Source of the DNA: Candidatus Zipacnadia bacterium
GTDB taxonomy: Bacteria; Armatimonadota; Zipacnadia; Zipacnadales; UBA5352
Reading direction: 5' to 3'
Length of the DNA: 32,474 nt
Assembly (NCBI GenBank): GCA_029820045.1
Contig: JALGVE010000008.1
Location: forward strand, 1 to 32,474
This document shows, piece by piece, positions 8,074 through 15,667 of this stretch (position 1 is its first letter; each line of letters opens with the position of its first letter). A program made the position numbers and the translations under genes. Below the pieces are notes generated by a model that did not search any database, was not told the DNA's origin, and saw only the letters and a list, made by a program, of their open reading frames with translations.

Positions 8074-9780
8074 ATGCCGATAGATGAGCAACTCGAGAGC
8101 GTCTTTCAGACCGTGTGGGGCATGTATAGGGACAGAAGCACACGTGGTGAGGGAGTGGCCTTCATCCAAGGGCTGGACGGCTTGCTCAACGCCGAGCAGC
8201 TCGCCTACGTGAAGGTGCGCCTCTGGGAGCGCATCGGCGAGCTTGAGCAGGCCACACGCGAGCTGAACACCGTCGTAACCGAGCAGGCCGAACTGCTCGA
8301 GGAGGCCACCAAGCCGCCACTGCTGAGAGGCATGGTCCTCGCTGAGCCCCGGGACAACCTCGTGCTCGTCGCGGTCGGCTCGCGCCGATTCGAGGTCGAG
8401 GTCGGCGACCGCTTCGACGCCCAGCTCACACCGGGTCGTGAAGTCGTCCTGACCGGGGAGGGCACGGCGATCGTTGATATCCGCGACATGTGGACCGGCG
8501 GGGAGGTAGGGACGCTCGACAGCGTGCTGCCCGACCAGCGCCTGGTGGTGGGAGACCACACCTCGAAGATTGTGCTCAACCCCATCGCGGCGCTGCGCGG
8601 ACTGGAGTTGGAGGCCGGCCAGCCCGTCAGATACGATCGCACGCATGGTCTGGCCTTCGAGGTCATGCCCCAGGATGAGACGCAGCAGAAGTCGGTGTAC
8701 AGCCTCGAGGACGACATTGACTATCGGGCAGCCGAGGTGATCGCCGGGCTCGATAGCCAGATGCGGGAAGTGACGGACCTCATCAATCTGAGCCTCCGAG
8801 GGGACCTGGTCAACGCCTACGAGATCGAGCAAGACAAAGGCTGCATACTCTGGGGCCCTCCCGGCTGCGGCAAGACCCTGCTGGTGCGCGCTGTGCTCGC
8901 CAAACTGAAGGCAGAGACCGATCTCGATCCCCTCATGTTGCTCGTACCGCCCTCCGGGCTGCAGATAATGTGGGTCGGCGAAGGTCCCAGAAAGACCCGC
9001 GAGCTCTTCGATGCCGCCCGTCGCGAAGCGAAGAAGGGGAGATTGGTTACGATCGTGATGGACGAGCTCGAGTGGCTCAGTGCCAGGACGGGGCGACGGG
9101 GCATGGACGGCGGCGCTCGGGCGACGGACAACCTGGTACAGGCCGTGTGTCACGAGATTGATGGCATGAGGGCGTTACCCAACGTCTTCATCATCGGCAC
9201 CACCAATCGCTACGACATGCTCGACACTGCCTTCACTCGCCCGGGTCGCCTGGGCACGCCGATACTGGTCCCACGGCCCAACGCCACGGCTGCGCGGGCG
9301 ATCTTCCTCAGCCACCTGCGTAACACGCCGATCCGCCTGAACGGCAAGGTGGAGGCCGGCACCGAGGTCGCGAGCGAGCTTGTGGATGACATCATCCCCG
9401 CTCTCTATTCGCCTGAGTCATCCGAGGCCAAGGTCGTCAACGTTGTCTACCGCGACGGCCGCAACGTCACGCACCGCGTCCCGGACTTCCTGTCCGGCGC
9501 GCACATCGAGGACTGGGTCAAGCGTGCCAAGCGCCGGGCCTGCTTGAGAGATACTTACGCCGGAGAGACCGCGCCCTCCGGCGTCACCCGCGAAGACCTG
9601 CATGAGGCCATTGACCAGCGCCTCGATGAACTCGCCGAGACCATCTCGCCGGCCAACCTTCCCGACCACCTGGGCCATTACGACGACCCCGAGGCGCGCA
9701 TCGAGATCGTGTCAGTGACCTCTGCGCGCCCGAAGGTCCGGATTCACAGGTACGTGGAGCCTGAGGGGCTGCCGGTGTGA
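8074..9780 (+). CDS. AAA+ ATPase of the Mpa/ARC proteasomal-ATPase type (coiled coil, OB-like, AAA)
   Basis: Short N-terminal coiled-coil region, OB-like segment, Walker A GPPGCGKT (8854-8877), pore-loop-like 'IMWVGEGPRKTRELFDAAR', Walker B 'TIVMDE', 'NVFIIGTTNRYDMLDTAFTRPGRL'; ATG at 8074 with GGAGGT. Confidence 0.85.
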   Translation: MPIDEQLESVFQTVWGMYRDRSTRGEGVAFIQGLDGLLNAEQLAYVKVRLWERIGELEQATRELNTVVTEQAELLEEATKPPLLRGMVLAEPRDNLVLVAVGSRRFEVEVGDRFDAQLTPGREVVLTGEGTAIVDIRDMWTGGEVGTLDSVLPDQRLVVGDHTSKIVLNPIAALRGLELEAGQPVRYDRTHGLAFEVMPQDETQQKSVYSLEDDIDYRAAEVIAGLDSQMREVTDLINLSLRGDLVNAYEIEQDKGCILWGPPGCGKTLLVRAVLAKLKAETDLDPLMLLVPPSGLQIMWVGEGPRKTRELFDAARREAKKGRLVTIVMDELEWLSARTGRRGMDGGARATDNLVQAVCHEIDGMRALPNVFIIGTTNRYDMLDTAFTRPGRLGTPILVPRPNATAARAIFLSHLRNTPIRLNGKVEAGTEVASELVDDIIPALYSPESSEAKVVNVVYRDGRNVTHRVPDFLSGAHIEDWVKRAKRRACLRDTYAGETAPSGVTREDLHEAIDQRLDELAETISPANLPDHLGHYDDPEARIEIVSVTSARPKVRIHRYVEPEGLPV

Positions 9781-9811
9781 TCACTAAGCCGAAGAAGGAG
9801 GCGCTGGGCTG

Positions 9812-11506
9812 ATGAAGCTTCTGCCCAAGATCGTAGGCTGGGAGAGTGAGCTACCCGCCATCACGCTCGCGGATGTCCCTGTCGCCGATTCCTTCGCCAC
9901 CCACAGCATTATTGCCGCTTGTCCCCTGCGCCCTACGGCAGCGGACGGTCATCCTCTGCCTGTACGCTCACACCGCGGAGAGTTCCTGGTCAATGGCTGC
10001 AGGCTCTACCCAGAGAACGAGCAGGGCCTGCTGGAGATATCAACTCACGAGCAACTCTCCGCCCGAGGGGCGGCCGCAAGCCTGCTCGCCGGCTTCCATG
10101 TGGTCAACCAGTCCCGCCGCCTCGCTGAGGAAGCTGGCGACGGCGAATTTGAGATCGAGGTCCTGGTCTCGTCGGCCAACGAGCTTAGTAGCTGGGGCGG
10201 GCACCTCAATCTGCTGCTCTCGCGCGAGACCTTCGACGACATGTTCGGCGCTCGCCAGCACCTTCTGTTCCAGTTGCTGATCCCGTTCCTGGCGACCGCC
10301 CCTACTCTCTTTGGCTTCGGCGATCTCATCGAGCAGCCCGACGGCAAGGTCCGCTTCGTGCCCAGCTCCAGGGCCGGCTTCTTCGGAGACCTGATGCATC
10401 ACGGCACCACTCAGGGGCGCCGGCGCCCGATCGTCAACCTGCGTGATGAGGCTCTCGCCGATAAGTTGCACTTCGCGCGGCTGCACACCATCAGCCTCGA
10501 CCCGAGCATGAGCCCGTGGGCGGCGTGGGTGAAGTTCGGCGCCATGCAGCTCGTCGGCCTGGCCCTTGAGATGCGCCTGGCGCCCCAGAACCTCATCCTG
10601 GACAACCCGGTCGCGGCCATCAAGGTCGCGGGTTCTGACTGCTCCCTCACCCGGAAGGTCCGCCTGGCCTCGGGAGACTCGGTTACTCCGCTGCAGGTGC
10701 AGAGAACCATCGCCGAGTTCATCCGCGACCGCATCGTGGAACCCGGCGACGCTGAGCCCTACGTGCCCGAGGCGGAGGCCATTGTCACCGCGTGGCTCGA
10801 GACCCTGGACGCAATGGCTCAGGACCCGGCTCTCGCTGGCCGCCGAGTTGACTGGGTCACGAAGAAGCTGCTGCTGGAGCATGCTATGGACGAAGGCGAC
10901 GGCACAGACTGGGATGACGAGGAGATCAAATACCTCGCTCTCATGTACGGCAGCGTGGATTTCAAGGCTAACCCCTTCTTCGATGGTCGGGCCAGTTTCA
11001 TCCCTGCCGCAGGCGCCGAACGCGTCGTCACCGTGCGAGAGGTCGCTGCGCTCGTGAATGAGCCGCCGCCCGACACACGCGCCTGGGTGCGTGGGCGGAT
11101 CCTGCGCCGCTTCCCTGACATCACCAGCGCCGACTGGCACCGCATCAAGTTCCGCTCCAAGGGGCGCCAATGGGGCGGGCAGGAAATCGAACTCTCGCAC
11201 CCGTACCGGCTGAACGAGGAGACGTGTGGCGAGGTGGTGGAGAACGGAACGCTGGAGGAGATTGCCGACCACGTTGAGGGTGTCTGCTGGGAGCCTGGGG
11301 CCAGTGTGCGGCGGGTCGGAACCGGCGCGTCCACGCGAGCTGTGACTAAGCGCAAGGCGGAGGCGAAGCACGATGCCGATCGCGGCGGTCAGGGCCAGTC
11401 GAAACGCCAACAGTCAGGCGCCCGCGGAGAATCACACGGACAGCGCGCTCACGCGGCGCCCAGATCGGTCGCCGTCTCCACCACTGAAGAGCGCGAGGAT
11501 GAATAA
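9812..11506 (+). CDS. divergent Dop/PafA-family protein (Pup deamidase/ligase paralog) with low-complexity C-terminal tail
   Basis: 'IVGWESELPAI' (cf. GxETEY), 'FLVNGCRLY...LEISTHE', 'SSWGGHLNLL', 'PIVNLRDEALADKLHFARLHTISLDPSMSPWAAWVKFGAMQLVGLALE' align by eye with Dop/PafA 'INTRDEPHAD...RLHVIVGDANMSE...LKVGTTALVL'; RBS AAGGAGG. Confidence 0.8.
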   Translation: MKLLPKIVGWESELPAITLADVPVADSFATHSIIAACPLRPTAADGHPLPVRSHRGEFLVNGCRLYPENEQGLLEISTHEQLSARGAAASLLAGFHVVNQSRRLAEEAGDGEFEIEVLVSSANELSSWGGHLNLLLSRETFDDMFGARQHLLFQLLIPFLATAPTLFGFGDLIEQPDGKVRFVPSSRAGFFGDLMHHGTTQGRRRPIVNLRDEALADKLHFARLHTISLDPSMSPWAAWVKFGAMQLVGLALEMRLAPQNLILDNPVAAIKVAGSDCSLTRKVRLASGDSVTPLQVQRTIAEFIRDRIVEPGDAEPYVPEAEAIVTAWLETLDAMAQDPALAGRRVDWVTKKLLLEHAMDEGDGTDWDDEEIKYLALMYGSVDFKANPFFDGRASFIPAAGAERVVTVREVAALVNEPPPDTRAWVRGRILRRFPDITSADWHRIKFRSKGRQWGGQEIELSHPYRLNEETCGEVVENGTLEEIADHVEGVCWEPGASVRRVGTGASTRAVTKRKAEAKHDADRGGQGQSKRQQSGARGESHGQRAHAAPRSVAVSTTEEREDE

Positions 11507-11605
11507 TCGCGCAGATTGGGCCGTCCCTTGCTCGAAATGCTCACCGCTGACGTATAGCTAGACGGTTAAGGTGCCACGAAAAGCAAGGAAGAGGGAGTGA
11601 CGAAC

Positions 11606-11806
11606 ATGCAGAGGCAGATAGAGAGGTATCGGCCGGCTCCGGTGCATGATCCTGAGGGCGACGGTGACCTGGCGGGGTCGCGTGCGCAGCGGGTTCGAAC
11701 TCAGGGACGCGAGGCCGCGCAGAAAGCCAAGGAGATTACGGAGAAGGCCATGGGCCGCACCGGGCGTCTGCTGGACGCCATGCGGCGCCAACGAGGAGGG
11801 CAATGA
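11606..11806 (+). CDS. pup: Pup/UBact-like modifier protein, 66 aa, C-terminal Gly-Gly-Gln
   Basis: MQRQIERYRPAPVHDPEGDGDLAGSRAQRVRTQGREAAQKAKEITEKAMGRTGRLLDAMRRQRGGQ; small, charged, ends GGQ, and immediately precedes a PafA/Dop homolog; RBS GAGGGAG. Confidence 0.85.
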   Translation: MQRQIERYRPAPVHDPEGDGDLAGSRAQRVRTQGREAAQKAKEITEKAMGRTGRLLDAMRRQRGGQ

Positions 11807-11807
11807 G

Positions 11808-13370
11808 ATGGCGCTGGTGATGGGCTCGGAGACCGAGTACGCCGTCTGTTCGCCGCACGGGGCAGGCTCCTCATCGCGGGCACTCGAGGGCCTCATGTGC
11901 GAGGTGCGCAGCCAGAACGTCGTTGCGCCCCAGGAGGCCAGGTTTGACTACTTCCTGGCCTCGGGCGGTCGCATCTACGTGGACACGGGCAGTCACGTTG
12001 AGTACGCCAGCCCGGAGTGCGCCAGCCCGCTGGACCTCGTGCGCTGGGAGAAGGCGGGCGAACTCATCCTCGGCGCCGCCGCGGACCGCGTACTCGGCCC
12101 GTCTCCTGAGGACCCCAAGCTCCTTCTGGTCAAGAACAATACGATGCCCGGCAGGTACACGGGACAGAGCTGGGGCTGCCACTCGAACTACGGCCTACAC
12201 CGAGCCCCCACCGACGCAGAACGTGAGCTGATAATCCCTCACCTGGTCACGCGCACGATATACTCCGGCGCCGGCCGCGTGTCCTTTGGCGCGGGCGGCA
12301 GCGGATACGAACTCTCTCAGCGTGCCGCGTTCATCAGTTCCACGACGGGCTCAGATACTACTGGCGGCTCCCGCGCCCTCTACAACACCCGCGACGAGCC
12401 CCTGGCGAGCGGTACCCACCACCGGGCCCACATCATCTGCGGCGATTCGCTGCGCAGCCACCTGGGGATCTTCCTCAAGATCGGGACGACGGCCCTGCTG
12501 TTCGCGCTCGTCACCCGGCGTCCCGAGTTGATTGACCGCCGCAAGGTCATCTTGAAGCACCCGGTCTCCGCCTTCAGGGGCGCCAGCTTTGACATCAGGG
12601 GAAAGGCCCACTGCACCCTCGCCTCCGGCGGCCCCCGGCTGGCTCGCACCATCCAGTACGCCTATCTGCGGGCAGCCGAGAGCTTCGTGGACGCCGAGCC
12701 CAATCCCCCATCGTGGATGGCGGACGTGCTGAAGTACTGGGACATGATCCTCACCCGACATCGGCAGGGACCTCAGGCGCTCAATACCTGTCTGGACGCC
12801 TACATCAAGCACAACCTGCTGACGCAGATACTGGAGGAGAACGACTTCTCGTGGAGCCAGTTGTGCGAGTGGGCTAACGTGGCCGAGGAGCTGTCCAGCT
12901 ACGCTGTCGAGTCAGAACCGATCGAGGTGCCGCAGTGCGGCGCTGCTGTCGTGCGCCGGTACCTGGGGGCCGTGTTGACGGCCGAGGTATGGACGCAGGT
13001 CCAGGCTCTCATGGCCCAACAGGGCCTGGCCTGGGAAGAACTCCCGCACGCATTCTCGGTCTACCGGCAAGTCATCGCTGCCGACATCGCCTATCATGCG
13101 GTGGGCGAGGGCAATCTCTTTGACGAGCTGGATAAGGCGGGCCTGCTGGAGCACCGCCTGCTCAGCGATGAGGAGATTCGGTTCGCGGTCACCAACCCGC
13201 CGTCGGACACGCGCGCCTCCCTACGAGGCGCGATGATCCGCCGAACCGCGGGGCACTGCGAGGTCTACTGGACCTTTGTTGAGAGCAATGACAGCCGTGT
13301 CGAACTCCCGGATCCGCTGCAGAGCAGCTTCACGAGGTCAGGGCAAAGGGAACTCACAATGGGCTTCTGA
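11808..13370 (+). CDS. PafA/Dop family protein (Pup ligase or Pup deamidase/depupylase)
   Basis: 'GSETEYAV', 'RIYVDTGSHVEYASPECASPLDLVRWEKAGE', 'VKNNTMPGRYTGQSWGCHSNYGLHR', 'LYNTRDEPLASGTHHRAHIICGDSLRSHLGIFLKIGTTALL'; starts 2 nt after the pup stop. Ligase versus deamidase assignment not made. Confidence 0.92.
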   Translation: MALVMGSETEYAVCSPHGAGSSSRALEGLMCEVRSQNVVAPQEARFDYFLASGGRIYVDTGSHVEYASPECASPLDLVRWEKAGELILGAAADRVLGPSPEDPKLLLVKNNTMPGRYTGQSWGCHSNYGLHRAPTDAERELIIPHLVTRTIYSGAGRVSFGAGGSGYELSQRAAFISSTTGSDTTGGSRALYNTRDEPLASGTHHRAHIICGDSLRSHLGIFLKIGTTALLFALVTRRPELIDRRKVILKHPVSAFRGASFDIRGKAHCTLASGGPRLARTIQYAYLRAAESFVDAEPNPPSWMADVLKYWDMILTRHRQGPQALNTCLDAYIKHNLLTQILEENDFSWSQLCEWANVAEELSSYAVESEPIEVPQCGAAVVRRYLGAVLTAEVWTQVQALMAQQGLAWEELPHAFSVYRQVIAADIAYHAVGEGNLFDELDKAGLLEHRLLSDEEIRFAVTNPPSDTRASLRGAMIRRTAGHCEVYWTFVESNDSRVELPDPLQSSFTRSGQRELTMGF

Positions 13371-13400
13371 ACTCGACGCCCTTGATCGGTGGGACGAAAG

Positions 13401-14606
13401 ATGAGCGATCGCCAGGACCTGGGCTTTGAAATGTCGCGACAACTCTACGATGCCCTCGTTGACAGCGGGGCGAAGGTCGGGTGCGTCTCCGAGAACGAGG
13501 TGCTCCTTAAGGACGTCCGCGTTGATGAGGGCTCCTTCAGTCAGGATCGCACCACCGTGCTCATTGACCTGAGCAGCGCCGAAGCACCGGTGGTGTTCGT
13601 GGATAAGACGCTACGCTATCGCGGGGATGACGACCAGGTCACCGAGGTATTGCGCGGCGAGAGGCACGGGCCCTGGCGTCGCCTGAAGCTGCCCGAGGGT
13701 GCGGCGGGCGAGGACTTCGACCGGCTGGTTCGAGAGGTGCTGCGGCTGCTGGGCTTCCCTGAGGACGCGGGCCACGAGCCCTCGCACTGGCTGACCTGGT
13801 CAGAGGCGGCCCGCAGGCGCGACCTCATCGTCGCTGCCCCTCAACTGCCGCCGGTTGTGCATCGCGAGGCTGAGATCGAGCGCCTGGCCGATGTGCTGAG
13901 CCGTCGCGACTGCCGCGCGGTGGCTCTCGTAGGTCTCCCCGGTTCGGGCCGTCGCAGCATCGTCGTCGGGCTGGCCCAGGCCATCGCCGGCCTGCGCAAC
14001 CCCGCCGCTGTCGCACACCTCACGCCCGTTGAGATTGATGCTCGTCTCGCGGAAGCCACGATCCTCTTCGGCGACCAGATCTCCCAGCCTCAGGGTGAGC
14101 CCAGCGCGGGGGGAGCAGGCCGGGAAGCGCAGGTGTCCGCTCCGCCCCCCCCTGCCGTAGGCAGCGCCCGCCCCCAGACCTTTGCGGTGCACCTGGGCAG
14201 AGGGGAGCCGGGCCGCATCTTCGTGCTTGATCCCCGCCAAGCAGAGGCGATGACCAGCATTTGGCCGGACGCTCCGCTTGAGGTCACGCGCATCACGGTT
14301 GAACCTGCCGACCGCACCACTGCGCGCAAGATGCTGGCCGCCAACGTCCCGGCTCTACAGGCCCACCACGGTTTGTCCATCTCCGGCGCCATGATCGCCA
14401 GGGCCGTTCGCATGGCGAGCCTGTGGGTGGAGGGCGCCCTTCCCGGCTCCGCGGTGAAGCTCCTGGACGAGGCTTGCAGCCGTGCCCGACGCTCGCGTTC
14501 AGACGGGAGCGGCGAGCCTCGGCTTCTGCTCTCCGATCTCGTCGGCGTTGCGGAGCAGTACGCCGACAGCTCGGCTGTGTGGCACGAGATCTACAAGAGA
14601 GACTAG
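13401..14606 (+). CDS. Clp-like AAA+ protein with degenerate Walker A/B motifs (candidate pseudo-ATPase)
   Basis: 'VALVGLPGSGRRSIVVGLAQAIA' aligns with ClpA/B 'LLGEPGVGKTAIVEGLAQRI'; 'ATILFGDQ' sits where ILFIDE would be; 'HHGLSISGAMIARAVRMASLWVEGALPGSAVKLLDEACSRAR' resembles ClpA/B D1. Confidence 0.7.
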   Translation: MSDRQDLGFEMSRQLYDALVDSGAKVGCVSENEVLLKDVRVDEGSFSQDRTTVLIDLSSAEAPVVFVDKTLRYRGDDDQVTEVLRGERHGPWRRLKLPEGAAGEDFDRLVREVLRLLGFPEDAGHEPSHWLTWSEAARRRDLIVAAPQLPPVVHREAEIERLADVLSRRDCRAVALVGLPGSGRRSIVVGLAQAIAGLRNPAAVAHLTPVEIDARLAEATILFGDQISQPQGEPSAGGAGREAQVSAPPPPAVGSARPQTFAVHLGRGEPGRIFVLDPRQAEAMTSIWPDAPLEVTRITVEPADRTTARKMLAANVPALQAHHGLSISGAMIARAVRMASLWVEGALPGSAVKLLDEACSRARRSRSDGSGEPRLLLSDLVGVAEQYADSSAVWHEIYKRD

Positions 14607-14619
14607 CCCCGCGCAGGCG

Positions 14620-15156
14620 TTACTGTCTTGGCCTGCTGCTGGCTGCGAGGTCGTACTGAATGGTCAGGCTATCCCCGACAGCCCAGTTCAGCGGCGCGGC
14701 GTCCCAGTTGATCCAGGCGGTCACGTTGTCTCTCGTGGGTACCGGGGTCGGGTCCATCCGCCCCTGCGGAACACAGCTCGCGAGCGGGGGGGCCTCGGCG
14801 AGCGTGATGCAGACACTAGGCGTGGGTGCTCCCTGCCAGCCGCACTGCGCGAATAGTGCCGCCTCCAGCCACGCTTCCGCCATGGGGCGAGGCACATTCC
14901 AGACGAACCGGCCACCCTCCGGCAGACCGTTGGCAACGTCGGCAAGGTCCTTGCGCCGGTGCCCGGTATTGCCGACGTAGTGCAGCGCATCCGAGTCATA
15001 GTGGTCGGCATCCATGTACATTGATGACAACTGCACCAGCTTCAGCCCCTCGTTCAGCGCCTGGTGTGCTTCATCCAGCGACAGGGCTTCATCGCAGGTG
15101 CAGGTCTGAGTAAGGTGGCAGGTCGTCTGCGTCTGACTGGGGCTATTGATGGTCAT
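14620..15156 (-). pseudogene. hypothetical protein fragment, possibly truncated at its 5' end
   Basis: The frame stays open upstream of the first ATG ('...PVLSQIRITGDFHAGQTLALTASGANGKFSAEYAMTINSPSQTQ...') without an obvious start; protein-like composition. Confidence 0.4.
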
Positions 15157-15305
15157 CGCGTATTCCGCCGAGAACTTCCCGTTGGCGCCCGACGCCGTCA
15201 GTGCCAGCGTCTGCCCGGCATGGAAGTCCCCGGTTATCCTTATCTGCGAGAGAACCGGATTGTGAAGGAGGCACAGGGGAGGTCGCCTGTACTATGCTCC
15301 AGGAG

Positions 15306-15325
15306 GCCCGACATTCCTGTCGGGC
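15306..15325. repeat. hairpin of the GACA-N4-TGTC family
   Basis: GCCCGACA-TTCC-TGTCGGGC. Confidence 0.85.
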
Positions 15326-15329
15326 GCTC

Positions 15330-15667
15330 TCACCTGGCGCGCCGCTGATCCTGCCTATCCTGTCCACCCTGTTCCGAGGAGCCGAGCTGCGCCTGGGGGG
15401 AGTCGCCCTCGCCGCCGGGGGCATTGGTCGGATCGTAGCGCACTCCCGCGTCGCGGCTGAGGGCCGTGCGGGGCGCCCGGTCCACCCCGAGGCCGACGGC
15501 CGCCAGGTCCACCGCCGCCGTGGTAGCGTGGGAATAAGAAGGACACCCCCTGCGCAGGGCGAAGACCTACTGGGGGAACAGATTCCCCGGTGCGCTGGTC
15601 TAACAGAATGAGTGAGTTCTGCACGCGCGGACCTCGGAGGGATCGGCATGCAGACAACGCTTGCCAC
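15330..15667 (-). pseudogene. possible frameshifted remnant of a prepilin-like/secretion-associated protein
   Basis: Protein-like text moves between two frames: 'NSLILLDQRTGESVPPVGLRPAQGVSFLFP' then 'SHATTAAVDLAAVGLGVDRAPRTALSRDAGVRYDPTNAPGGEGD'; 'VRYDPTN' resembles prepilin-like proteins. Confidence 0.35.

Noticed and set aside
8032-9153. 373-aa minus-strand ORF opposite the AAA ATPase gene
   Set aside because: Antisense to an ORF with Walker A/B and Mpa-like features; no independent support
10040-11410. 456-aa minus-strand ORF opposite the divergent Dop/PafA gene
   Set aside because: Antisense shadow; composition typical of GC-skewed reverse frames and no recognisable motif
3628-14606. 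Classical actinobacterial Pup-proteasome locus
   Set aside because: No prcA/prcB, no GQYL tail on the ATPase, and E1/E2/JAB/Ubl genes are present that do not belong to that locus
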